Positions 14,401 through 25,799 of a stretch of 64,000 nt of DNA are shown here, piece by piece. This stretch comes from Hybos culiciformis (taxonomy: Eukaryota; Arthropoda; Insecta; Diptera; Hybotidae). Each line of letters starts with the position of its first letter. Positions within the stretch are counted from its first letter, which is position 1. The DNA lies in assembly GCA_964007475.1 (NCBI GenBank), contig OZ023273.1:33354436-33418435 (forward strand), read 5' to 3'. A model generated the notes under the pieces. That model made no database searches and had not been told where the DNA came from. It saw nothing but the letters and a program-made list of their open reading frames with translations. The position numbers were made by a program, and so were the translations under genes.

Positions 14401-15300
14401 ACATACATTTTTGTAAAACCAAAATAAAAGCTGACGAATTAAGTCAGAATAACCTTATCTCAATAATAAAAAAAAAAAGTAGCTGATTTTGCGGAAAAAA
14501 ACCTGTTGTAAATTTTCATTTTTATTCGAATAATGATTAAAGAAAGCATAATACATACAATTTATATCGCATGTATTGAATAATATATATATCATACATA
14601 TAATATTTTCCCAATTTACCTTTAAGTTTCAAATTGAAAGTAAAAAAATAACAAAACATTTTATTGATATCCATAGGAACATTTTGATTCCCAATTTTTT
14701 TTTTTTTTCTTTGTGTCAACTAACGAGAAAAATACAATCGAAAACTATTTAAAAGGTTACAAAAAGCATTATTGATTATTTTTATCGATGATTTGAATTG
14801 CGCTCCTGGAAAAAAAATATTTTGAAACCTATATTTGTACAAAAAATTAAAAAAAAATCTGACTTGCAATTTTATTTTTCAGCAAATCTAGAAATATTCA
14901 ACCAACTTTTGCTGACGCCATTTGTGTCTTCATCTTTGTTTCACAATGGTCTTAAAATAACTAAAATTTTCTTATATTATTTCTGTTAATTATGATTAAA
15001 TAACTTTTTCATTTTTATACTTTTTAATCTACTTCACTTATTTACTAAAACTAATTTCATGTTGTGTTACACTATAAGTATCAATGATTTTGGAGATTGG
15101 TAGCCACCAAAGAAAGCCATTCTTAATTTTAAATTTACAGCCCTCTTTGATTTTATTAGCTGTTAAAACTGAAGATTTTGAAGATTCTTTTTATAACATA
15201 AATAAAAAAAAACGAATTTTCAGGTTGATCATTAATTTCATAGTTTTATGTATTCCACATAAAATTAATTATTGTAATTTTTTTTCTCGGATAAATGTAG
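8471..15300. other. AT-rich non-coding stretch
   Basis: About 6.8 kb of AT-rich sequence with long A or T runs and short microsatellites such as (AT)n near 11810-11840. No coding exon or structured repeat could be supported. Confidence 0.5.
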
Positions 15301-15309
15301 ATCCTCAAA

Positions 15310-15570
15310 GGGGGCAGACAGTTGCCCAAATGACATTTGACAATCTGACATTTGTCCACGGACATTTGAAAATCTGACATTTGCCACACCTTTTCCAAAT
15401 TGAAACAAATTTATTTCCAGCTTTATCGGTAAATCTTTTGAAAAAAAAAGTTTTTTTTTTGGCGAGTACAAGTTTTGTTAAAATAAAAAACTGGTTAAAT
15501 GTCAGATTGGCAAATATCAGTGGGCAAATGTCAGATTGTCAAATGTCATTTGAGCAACTGTCCAGGAATC
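15310..15570. mobile_element. Small MITE with 9-bp duplication (Mutator-like)
   Basis: A perfect 9-bp direct repeat ATCCTCAAA flanks it (15301-15309 and 15571-15579). The arms are inverted: 15318-15354 carries AAATGACATTTGACAATCTG, and 15525-15563 carries its complement CAGATTGTCAAATGTCATTT. Both arms reuse the word (T)GACATTTG several times. Nine-base duplications and G-rich ends are typical of Mutator-like elements, so that assignment is an inference. The overlapping short frames are repeat artefacts. Confidence 0.8.
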
Positions 15571-15579
15571 ATCCTCAAA

Positions 15580-18500
15580 ACACCAAAATAAATTAAATCT
15601 ACAATGTAACACAATGAAATATAAATTTTTTTTTTATATTATTAAATAATCCTTATCAATGTTAAATTAAATGAGAAAGTTTAAATAGTTAGAGTTGTGA
15701 TTTAATGATTCATCAAAAAACCAAAAGATATCTTTAATTTTACTTATGAAGTTTTAAGCAAGTTTTTTTTTTTGTACATATAAATGTAAATGCATCAAAC
15801 TATACATTGCTTTACGTATAATATTACACATAAGATTTTTATTATTTTCATATTATGTATTTTTCCGCAAAAAATAATGAGATAGTCGTGATCTGATTTT
15901 ACATTTTGTTTTTTTTTTATGATTTTCATTGATTTTTTCTTATATTAAAATGAAGAATAAAATAAAGAATAAAATAAGAAAACATAATGTTTTTATATTT
16001 CTTATGATTATTTTTCTTTTTGTGCTGTTATTATAATCGAATGGACAAAGGAAATTATACTTTACCAATTTCTAGTTATCTGACAATGTGACTTGTTAAT
16101 GTAATTTAATATTACCGATTTTCAATTAACTTTGAAAAAAAAAAAAATTAAATGAAAAGACGAAAAACTAAAAAAAAGGAAAAGTTAATGTAAATTTATG
16201 GTTTTTAAAACTTACAGTTGTTCATGTTGAGATTCTCAAATAAAATTTTTCCGATAAAAATCACTATTTAACTATGTATGTATTCTTCTTAATTTAGAAA
16301 GAAAGTAGTATTCAAAACGTTTACTTTGAAAATATTCTAACTCTCTAACTTATATATAGTATGCAAACAAAATTTTCATCTTTTATTGGAATTTTAAAAA
16401 AAGAAAAAGTTATATTATTGCATAACTTTTTGAAAAATAAATTATTGATACGTGATAAAATGAAATAATAATACAAAATACATATACAACTATACCAACT
16501 ACTTACATATAGGAAAACTACTTACATAGGAAAATTGCATCATAAATAAATTTACATGCATAACATATTATAAAAGGTACCATAAATATCGAAAATATTG
16601 AAAGAACTCACCCGTTTTGAACCAGATTTAAGATTGATAAATAACTGAGTATTTCACAAAGAATTTTAAATCCTTAATTTTCACATTTTATATAGACTCA
16701 ACCGCAGGTGCACTTCAGAACCTTTTCATACGTAGCTTCGTGATAAAACAATAATTATTTAAATGTCGCATCTAAATAAATCGAAATACACTTCAAAAAA
16801 GGATTTATAGAATCAGCCAATACACTGATTTTGTAATAAATGTTTAACTAACTTGGGGCTATCTTAATTTTTTTTTTTCAACTTCATTTTTCAATACCAA
16901 TATATTATTTTAATTTTTAGATGTGCATATAAAAAAAAATATGTAAACCATTGGAATGAAAAGAATCTGAAAACATTTAGATGCAAAAATCTTTGAAATG
17001 GAAGAAAATAAAGAAGGAGGAATAAATTTCTGAGGAAATTAAATTATAAATCAGACAGGGAGTTAAATTTAAAAATTTTAAACGAATTGAATAAATTTTC
17101 AGATAGATGATAATGATAATGTTTAAATATAAAAAAATCCAATATGTTGCATCAACGTGCATAGAATATTCTTAGCTAGATATTATTACATTGCATACGA
17201 TATACATACAAAACATTATATTTTTTTTTAAAAGAAAATTTTATTCAAGATAGGTGTGCAATATGCATTAAGCTTTAACTTTTCTTTAATTTTGAACAAA
17301 AAATTTTGCAATTTATATCAAAATGAGTGGTTATTGGTTACTACATTCACTCTTACTTACAAAACTGTATATAATATTCGCTATATTTTAAATATTTGGA
17401 AAGAAAGACATGTTGAAATATTAATTTTGGTTATTGATCTAAAAATGTTACATAATCAATAATAACAAGTGTACTAACAATTAATTATTTTACTTTCAAG
17501 GAGACTTTCTTGAACCTTGACGCTAACTACAGTACAAAGGTGTCGATTACAATTAATTGTCTTCTTAATTTTTACATGGCATTCAATGAACAAAAGCTTT
17601 CTATTTTTTATATGAACTAAATGAACTTGAATAAGTAACCAACCACTGGTGAAAAAACTTTTCTTTAATATTCCCAGAATACTTTAATTTTTAAATTATG
17701 TACCAAAATTATTAAATTCTCATAATATTTTTAACGCATCTCATTTTTTAATTCCGTAAAATTAAATTAATTTTTGCTTTTAAATTATTTGTTAAAATAT
17801 CCTTGCTGGACATATATTATAAATTTTACCACATAAATACATAAATGTTTGCACAATATCTCTCTTCATATTACATTAAACTTGCAAGTAAGACTCTTAT
17901 TGTTCTTTATATTTTAATAATGTATGAATTCCTGAATTGCAGAGTGTTTTCATATATGGAATTTATTATAAGCAGGGGGACTATGAAACTATTATTATTA
18001 TAAATGGCTTATGGAGAAAATAAAAAAAAATAAATAAATACCCACAACAAAGAAATTAATTTCAAACAAAAAAAAAAATAAATAAATAAATAAAATGCCA
18101 TAATTTTATATCAAATCCATATGGGTTTTAATATTGACCATTTTGCAAATTATGAATTATTTTTAATTTGTATTCGCTACATGTTCAATTAAAAACAAAA
18201 ATTTATAGATTTACAATCTCAAAAGTTTTTTGTTTATTATTTACGAAAAACGAAATAATTATAGTCAGTATATCTGATAAAATGCAAAGATATGGAATTT
18301 AAATTAAAGTCAACAGAATTTTTAATTTATATATAAATTTTGTGAACTTTATTCCATAAATTTACTACTTTAATTAATTTTTCTTATTAAATAAAATTGT
18401 TTCAAACTTCGATTTTATTGAATATTCACGAATTTCATAATATTATATGTACAATGTACATGTATACATCTTATACAAACATAGAATAATAGGATGACCA

Positions 18501-19928
18501 TTTTTTTTAATCTGAATGTTATTACCGAATGTGAGAAATTGAGAAATTGGTGCTCCATGTTCAGTTCAGTATCTTAATCCATTTTTTCAACAATGCATAC
18601 ATATAGTAGTATTCTATTATTACAAATAACTCAACAAAACTAGAAAAAACGCTTACTTAAGTTCATTATCTATGATTTTTGTATAAACATCTTTTAACTA
18701 ATCAGATACTTTTTTACATAAAACCTAATGTATATAAATAATATACATACTATTATGTTTGCTTTATCTATATATAATTTATATACATAAACGCATACAT
18801 ATTTGTAAATTTTGAGTGCATTAAAATGTTAACATTTTTGCAAATGAAAGTTTACTTTTTGAGTTACAAAATTTGTATAGACATATTCAGGGTTTGATGT
18901 ACAATCCCAAAAAAACAATAATTCCAAAACAAAAGTATACCCAAAAAACAAAAAATCCAAATATGAAAAAAAAATACCAAAATAGAGACAAAAATTTTGT
19001 AGTCGTAACATACAACATACAGGACATTACAACCATATTTTACGCAATGCATCTACTTAATCCCTTTTCTCAAGTTGATCAATTTTTTGAATTGAGATTT
19101 TCAGTTTTAGGTGTTTTCAAGATTTAATTTACTTTTATGGAAATTCGTAGTCATCCCAAAAATTTATTCATGTGTCCAATGATCTACTATATATATTTGC
19201 ATAATCCTTTAAAACAATTTTACATGATGTTATACTTTGTATATTTCTAGTATGTATTCTAATAAAATAAACAAAATTTCTATCTCTTTTAAGTTAAAAA
19301 AAAATCTGGTGATAGTTGATGCACTTAAATTAAATTACAGAACTTTTTGTTACCAGTTTTACAGATAATCAGTAATTTTACCCATTTGGATTAAACAGCA
19401 TTAAAACTTTTTCATTTTAAAGGTATAAAGTAGAATTAATAAACATCATAAGAGAACAGTTATGCTAAAAAATGTGACAGAGGAAATTTTTTTAGTTCAA
19501 GATAATTTTCAGCTTCAAAGTTAAATGTTCATAAAATCTAATAAATAGCATAGCTTATTTTGGAAATAAAATTTTTAAAAATATTTATATTGAAACTTTT
19601 CTGACTCGGAAAACTATATAGAGGAAATTAGAATTATATAAAAATATATTATATATAGTTATGGATTAAAGAAACAGTCCTTGCATAATTTATTCTCAAA
19701 AAATTCTTACCTTGCTTTAAAAAAAAATCGTTGTTATTATTAACGGGATTTCACGTTATATTTTGTCCAAAGGAGTTCCCATTATTTTTCTTCCTTATAT
19801 CGTTAAAAAAAGGTCGTTAATATTAATTGCATCTTCTTTCTATTTAAGGATTCATTTTTTTAAAAACCTTTGATATTTCCTTTCAAATCAAGGTATTTTC
19901 AAGGTGTCTGTCCTTCTTAGTAAGGTCT
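15580..19928. other. AT-rich non-coding stretch
   Basis: Homopolymer-rich AT sequence, with an (AAAT)n tract near 18075-18095. No exon, RNA gene or bounded repeat is evident. Confidence 0.5.
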
Positions 19929-20199
19929 CAGAGGTCGGCAAACTTTTTTGGTCGTGGGTAAAATTCGCTTTGGATAAGATTTTTTTAAACTTATAGTGGG
20001 TCAGTGACAATTTTATATGAACGCAATTTAAAAAAATCAGTTAAATCAAAATTTAATTTATTAATATCCAGCAAACTTGGATTTACAAAAACAATTGCTA
20101 TGGAAAAACTTGCAATTTTATATGCAATTGTTGTAAACAAAAAACTTTTATATGCAATTGTTGTAAGCAAAAACTATATATTCATCGATTTGGGAACTA
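19929..20199 (+). mobile_element. Possible truncated hAT end
   Basis: The sequence CAGAGGTCGGCAAACTTTT at 19929 looks like a hAT terminal inverted repeat. I could not find the matching opposite end, and no flanking duplication can be shown. A short tandem duplication with the word TTATATGCAATTGTTGTAA follows at 20116-20170. The Tc1-type element at 20200 may have inserted into this older sequence. Confidence 0.35.
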
Positions 20200-20414
20200 C
20201 ACTCTAGAAAATCGATAGTTTTGGTCGTAATTTTACGTCGATTATAATGGTAATTTTTGATGTAATATTACCCTCGTTATTTAAGATTCAACTGATAAAG
20301 GCGTAAAAAAAATAAAAATCACAAAAAATAGTAAAATTCTACAAGTTGTGTATTTTTTACATTAAAAATAAGGGTAAATTTATTCGTCTTTGTTTAAAAA
20401 TTTACTCTTTTTGT

Positions 20415-20870
20415 ATAAATTTAACCTTGTGGGCTTAAAAATATGCACTGCTTGGTTTAAACTTAAAATTTTTGACTTAAAAATATAAGCTCCTTGGTGT
20501 AAGCTTACACTCCTTGGTTTAATTATCTGAACTCCCTGTTGTTAACTTACATCCTGTGGCTTAATAATATGTGCTCTGATATAAATTAACATTATATGGT
20601 TTAAAAATATACACGCCGTTTTGTAAGCATACGTTTTGTTGCTTAACATTGTACACTCTTGGTCTAAATTTACACCTGTGGTTTAATAATGAAAACTCTC
20701 TAGTGTAAACTTAAACTCTGTGGTTTAATACTGTTGTACTCTATACTGTAAACTTACATTTTATGGTTTAATGTATAGACCCTCCAGTGTGAACTTAAAC
20801 TCTGTAGTTTAATGTGTACACTCCAGATGTAAATTTAAACTCTGGGATTTAAAAAAGTACATCAGAGTTG
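20415..20870 (+). repeat. Degenerate tandem array, units of about 42 bp
   Basis: About ten imperfect units are seen. Each has the pattern GTAAACTTAAACTC, then TGTGGTTTAAT, then a variable TGTACACTC part. Unit lengths vary by a few bases and the copies are clearly diverged. The array lies inside the Tc1-type element, just before the first tRNA-like sequence. Confidence 0.75.
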
Positions 20871-20964
20871 TAAGTTGTAAGCATGTTAGAAACCGCCAAC
20901 ACACCACACAGAAAATGTGTATACCAAATTTATATTTTCTATTTTATATAGTTTTTAAATTTCA

Positions 20965-21036
20965 ATACCGTGGCCTAGTGGTAGTGTTGGCTGATTGTAA
21001 TTCTAAGGACGCAGGTTCGAATCCTGAAGACGGCAT
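20965..21036 (+). ncRNA. tRNA-like sequence, copy 1 (SINE-type head)
   Basis: It has a good RNA polymerase III A box, TGGCCTAGTGG (20971-20981), and a perfect B box, GGTTCGAATCC (21014-21024), at tRNA-like spacing. I could not form convincing acceptor and anticodon stems, so I do not call a functional tRNA. It looks like the tRNA-derived head of a SINE or a degenerate tRNA copy. An A-rich tract follows from about 21040. Confidence 0.65.
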
Positions 21037-21204
21037 AAGAAAAATTCAATAAGAAGAAATTAGAAAAGAAAATAATAATAAAAAAAATTCAAAAAAAAAA
21101 ATTCAAAAAAAAATTCGAAAAAAATAAAAATTCGAAAAAAAAAAAATTACAAAAAAAAGAAAATATTAAAATTCAAAAAAAGAAAAAAAAAAAAGAAATC
21201 CAAT

Positions 21205-21273
21205 CCGTCTTCGGGATTCGAACCTGCGTCCTTAGCATTGTAATCCGCCAACGCTTCCACTCAGCCACGGTAT
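21205..21273 (-). ncRNA. tRNA-like sequence, copy 2, inverted
   Basis: On the minus strand it reads TGGCTGAGTGG (A box) followed by GGTTCGAATCC (B box, 21214-21224). It closely matches copy 1, including GGACGCAGGTTCGAATCC. The two copies face each other, separated by about 170 bases of A-rich sequence, so a read-through transcript would form a long stem. Confidence 0.65.
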
Positions 21274-21744
21274 TAAAATTTAAAAATTTTTTACGTCTTT
21301 TTGGTGTAAATTTAAATTACAACCTTTTGGCGTAATTTTTTGTTTAATATAACGACTTTATGTTTAAATTTTCTCTATTGGAAGTAATTTTGCGTTAATT
21401 TCGCGTAAACTTTGATGTAAAATTATTCACCAAAATGCGTAAATATTTTGTGTTACACATGCAGAGTAAATTTACCACGATTATCGATGGCAATTTATTA
21501 CCATCGATTATCGTGGTAATTTTACATCAAAAACTTTCTAGAGTGTACTTCACAATTTCGAAGCGGGTAACATGAAATGAAGGAGATGAATGTTTAAATA
21601 AAAGCATTTATTCGTATTTCTGTACCTGTTAATAAAATAAATTTTGAATTAAAAACAGGTGTTTATGTTTTTATTAATTTTTTATTTCAGATTATTACAC
21701 ATATTGAGCAATATTTTCTTCTTAAATATTTTTTGTAAATTTTT

Positions 21745-22715
21745 TAATATAATTTACGTATACATACATACTACTTTACAATTAATATTTTTTTTTTTTA
21801 AATTAGAGGACAATTTCATATCTTAATAATTATTAGTCTTATAAAAATCAAATTAAAAAATCGTTAAGTTATTTTATACACATTTTTTATCAGTCTTTTT
21901 AAAATATTGCTTAACAAAAAAAATAATACTTTTCGATTTTATAAAAAAAACAAACTGAATAAAAAAAAAAAATTTTTTAATATCATTTACGTATATACAT
22001 ACATGCAGTATTCTATTTACTATTAATATTATTTTTTTTTTTAAATTAGAGGACAATTTCATATCTTAATAATTAATAGTCTTATAAAAATCAAATTAAA
22101 AAATCGTTAAGTTATTTTATACACTTTTTTTATCAGTCTTTTTAAAATATTGCTTAACAAAAAAAATAATACTTTTCGATTTTATAAAAAAAACAAACTG
22201 AATAAAAAAAAAATTTTTTTTAATATCATTTACGTATATACATACATGTAGTATTCTATTTACTATTAATATTATTTTTTTTTTAAATTAGAGGACAATT
22301 TCATATCTTAATAATTAATAGTCTTATAAAAATCAAATTAAAAAATCGTTAAGTTATTTTATACACATTTTTTATCAGTCTTTTTAAAATATTGCTTAAC
22401 AAAAAAAATAATACTTTTCGATTTTATGAAAAAAACAAACTGAATAAAAAAAATTGTTTTTTAATATAATTTACGTATACATACATGTAGTATTCTATTT
22501 ACTATTAATATTTTTTTTTTTTTAAGACTAATAATTATTAAGATATGAAATTGTCCATATCTTAATAATTATTAGTCTTATAAAAATCAAATTAAAAAAT
22601 CGTTAAGTTATTTTATACACATTTTTTATCAGTCTTTTTAAAATATTGCTTAGCAAAAAAAAAAAAATACTTTTCGATTTTATGAAAAAAAACAAACTGA
22701 ATAAATTTATTATTA
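21745..22715. repeat. Tandem array of about 242-bp units
   Basis: About four copies are present. The marker AATTAGAGGACAATTTC occurs at 21801, 22044 and 22286, giving spacings of 243 and 242. Other shared words are AATCGTTAAGTTATTTTATA and TTACGTATA with TACATACATG. In the fourth copy the marker is disturbed by a short inverted duplication (22525-22570, TAATAATTATTAAGATATG). The copies are close to identical, which suggests recent amplification. The array ends just past the 3' end of the accessory-type transposon gene. Confidence 0.9.
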
Positions 22716-22822
22716 ATAATGTTATAAAGTTGAATAAGCAGAAAAAAATTTTTTCTGAAAAAGCTTCATGTTTTGACTTTGGTACCAGCTTTTTTTGAAC
22801 AAGCATCATTGAAATAGGAAAT

Positions 22823-24951
22823 CTACGTACCAACACAACTAGAAGCAGTAGTATTAACATCTATTTCAAAAAGGAAAATTTGAATAAACATCCAAAAATT
22901 TTTCGATGCTTCTGGATATTGCAAATCAAAAACATAGAAAATTTGAAACAGGGAAGAAAAAGCTAACAAAAAATCATCAAAAACGTACTTTATATTATCA
23001 AAGTAAATGTTAAATTTTGTATATTTTAAAATTAAGTTAGACTCACTTATACAGAATAAAAATGGCTGCAATTTTTCTGCATCAATGTCATCAACATCAA
23101 CGAAATTTTGAATATTCTCCACTACAATAATATATGATTTGATGGAATCTTCAATAGAATATTTTTTGGCAGCTCTTGGCTTCAAAACATTATGAAGTAG
23201 ATGTAACAGACAAGCTTGTTTTTGAGCTAAAAATATTAATAACTATTAAAATATTACAAATAAAATGAAAACTATTACTTACATTTAGATATATCTTTTC
23301 CTCTTTTTAGTTGTTCATATAACTCTTGCCTCTTACTGTTAAGAAGGGTATCAAAAATTGTGTATATATTTTTTTCAAAGCTTTCCCAGTTTTTAAAAAA
23401 AGTATGACACTTTTTTGGATAATAATAGTTGAAATCAATATTTATCTAAAAAAAACAAACAACATTCGGTTAAAATAAATTAGCAGTACTGTGTACTCGT
23501 TATAGGGAACAAGAATTTAAATAATTACTTACAAGTTTATAGCCATAACTTTGACCGTAGCTTGGCCACTCTTCCAAAATATTTGCAACAGTTTTATCAT
23601 CTTTGAAATTTTTGATGTCTTCTTTTCTTAAAGCGATTGTCATTTCCCATTTTTGTACAATATTTTTAATATCGTCATCTAGATTAAACTTAAGGCTGGA
23701 TTTATACAAAAGTGCTTGACTATCTAAAATAAAAATGTTCATCAGTATTTTTAATTTCAAATTTATGTTTTTAAATAAAATTTAGCTTATGAATTCCTAA
23801 CACTAAAATATCGACGAATTTAAAAATAACTTATTAAAAACTGAAGATGAAAAAAATGAGTACCGTCGATAGTATTTTCAGTGGTTGAACCGATTTGATC
23901 GTCGGCGTTCTCCTCTTCTGTATCTGTATCATTATTTTTCTTTTGCTTACGATGTTTAGGATGATTACCTAAAATAGAAAGTAATTTATTTAATAATATA
24001 GGTAATTTTCAAAGCATAGATCGATTTCACTGTAATAAATAAATTTAAATAAATGTGTTTTGAAAAATAAATACCTTTAAAATTAATGAAATAACCCCTT
24101 GCCCTTCCATTCAATGGTTTATTGAACCAGGTTTTTCCTGATTCTGAAGGGAATATTTCTTGAATTTGTTTCGCAATATCTTCCATAATGGTTGAAGTTA
24201 GCTTTATTTTTTTTTTTGGCAAAAAATATTTAAATCGATTTTAAAAGTCTAGTTCGGCTAGCCTGTCCCATAATTCCTTTGTTGTGGTCAACATCCGAAT
24301 TAACTTCTTCGTAGATATTCTTTCCGACAATATTTTCTAAAATCTAAATAATTAAAAAATTAGTAGTAAATTTATTATTACCATTATATTTATATTCATT
24401 GAAAGATACTTACATATTGATGTGGGGATTCTGATAATGAGTGTGCCGAGACAACCTCTTGTGAAAAATGATAGTCAGTTGAAGCATTTGAAAAAATCCA
24501 TTTTTTTAAGCTGGAGCGGAATTGAGCTCTTTTACCGATTTCATGTTTGGGAAACATGTCTATTATATCATTATCGTTTAGAAATTGTATCTGTTCACGT
24601 TTTATACATTTAAAAAATAAAAATAAAATCAAATAACAAATACATATTTCAATTAACAAAGTTAAATTATATAAAATAAACATCACTCTTTAAAAGAAAC
24701 TTAACCAAGGTATAAAAAGAAAACTTACCTAGGCAAAGTGTGTACACGAAAGAAGCAAGTTCCTCGTCTACATCGATCAAAGTTTTTACTAGATCATTAT
24801 CAACATCAGTCAAGGCACTCCAATCCAGATTATTTATGAGTGAAATTCCTCCATCACTGATATCAAAGTTCGTGACTGTATTATTACCATTATCAATGTT
24901 TGCTGGCATGTTATTTGACGATTTAAAATAATATATTTTGTTCTTTTCCAT
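22823..24951 (-). pseudogene. Transposon accessory-type protein gene, seven exons
   Basis: Exons on the minus strand are 24951-24729, 24590-24414 (or from 24559), 24343-24075, 23968-23864, 23723-23533, 23445-23283 and 23226-22823. Donors are strong (several GTAAGT) and exons 3 to 7 join in phase. The start is ATG at 24951 and the stop at 22823. Exon 2 has a SAM-like pattern (FLNDNDIIDMFP). Exon 3 contains KIKLTSTIMEDIAKQI and IFPSESGKTWF. Exon 5 ends in the segment EEWPSYGQSYGYKL. Exon 7 holds QPFLFCISES, IYFDNIKYVF and FDLQYPEASKNFW. These resemble an uncharacterised transposon-linked family of aphids and other invertebrates, recognised from memory. Exon 3 needs two single-base slips, in A runs at 24239-24242 and 24207-24217. 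The exon 1 to exon 2 join is out of phase unless the later acceptor is used. Function is unknown; a role as second transposon protein is inferred from its position. Confidence 0.7.
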
Positions 24952-25488
24952 TGCAATTCAATTAAATTTATAATTAACAACTATTGAAATAAATCTAATT
25001 TTACATGAAATGTTCTATAATTTACTATACTTTATTCTCTTAAATAATTGCCTTAATGTGCAATTAATGAATATATACTGAAAAGTCAGCTAAAATATGA
25101 AAAAAAAAAAAACAAAAATTTCGAATAATAAATCGATTAATATTTTGAAATATTTAATGAAATGTATTGTAATATTAAAAAACCAAACTTTATGAGTCTA
25201 AAATACAAATTTAAAAATAAAAATAAAAAATTGGGAAAAAACCAAAGTACTACGTTATTATTATAGGTATTTAGATTAAATTTGTTTCTTGATTTTACTG
25301 TGGTTTTTTAAGATTAACGAAACAAGATTGAATGTTTTTTAAATAATGCACCTCTTAAGTTTCAACTAAATTAAAATAATTCTTATTTTTCTAATAATAT
25401 TGGTAAAGAAAAGTAAGTAGTTTAGTATCACCCATATTTTATTGGTTTTTTTTTATGTTTTATGTTTTTCTAACTAATCTTTAATAGT
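24952..25488. other. Spacer between the two transposon genes
   Basis: AT-rich sequence upstream of the accessory gene start. It should hold that gene's promoter, but I can point to no clear element. Confidence 0.4.
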
Positions 25489-25799
25489 TAAAATTCAAAA
25501 TTCTGTTATATAAGAAAGAAAAACATATTAGTATTCAAATAACGAGAAATTTGGCAAAAATATGATAACATGAGTGATTCTATTTATTTTCGCAAAAGTG
25601 GAAATCTAAGTAAAACCATTGTTCATGTGCAAGTAATAAGCACATTGACTAAGCTATGAACAATGGCTTTACTTAGATTTGCACTTGCGCGAAAATAAAT
25701 AGAATCAATCATATTGTCATATTTTTGCAAAAATTTCACGTCATTGAAAGTTGAAATGTATCATGTTTTTTTTCTAATATAACAGAATTTTGAATTTTA
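25489..25799. repeat. 311-bp foldback (inverted repeat) element
   Basis: The two arms of about 140 bp are inverted copies. The left arm has AAAATTCAAAATTCTGTTAT, GATTCTATTTATTTTCGC and CCATTGTTCAT, and the right arm carries their complements in reverse order. A short asymmetric centre lies around 25630-25660. No frame is present. It lies between the transposase and accessory genes, either as a later insertion or as part of the transposon. Confidence 0.85.

Larger units (their letters stand above)
20200..21545. mobile_element. Tc1/mariner-type MITE carrying tRNA-like sequences
   Basis: The ends are inverted repeats, CACTCTAGAAA (20200-20210) and TTTCTAGAGTG (21535-21545). A TA dinucleotide sits directly outside each end (20198-20199 and 21546-21547), the classic Tc1/mariner target duplication. 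Subterminal regions share words such as GATGTAA and TTACC with ATCGAT. The 1346-bp body has no transposase frame. It holds a tandem array of about 42-bp units and two tRNA-like sequences facing each other across an A-rich spacer. It is non-autonomous and would need a transposase supplied elsewhere. Confidence 0.8.

Noticed and set aside
15084..15596. Frames of 68 to 97 codons around the 15.3-kb MITE
   Set aside because: They run through the inverted arms and encode the same repeat words (for example GQMSDCQMSF) in two orientations.
20965..21036. A functional tRNA gene
   Set aside because: A and B boxes are good, but I could not form proper acceptor and anticodon stems, and a related inverted copy lies next to it inside a MITE.
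21745..22715. CRISPR array
   Set aside because: The units are 242 bp, contiguous and without unique spacers, in a eukaryotic AT-rich context.
24422..24931. Plus-strand frames of 63 codons
   Set aside because: They are antisense to exons 1 and 2 of the accessory-type gene.
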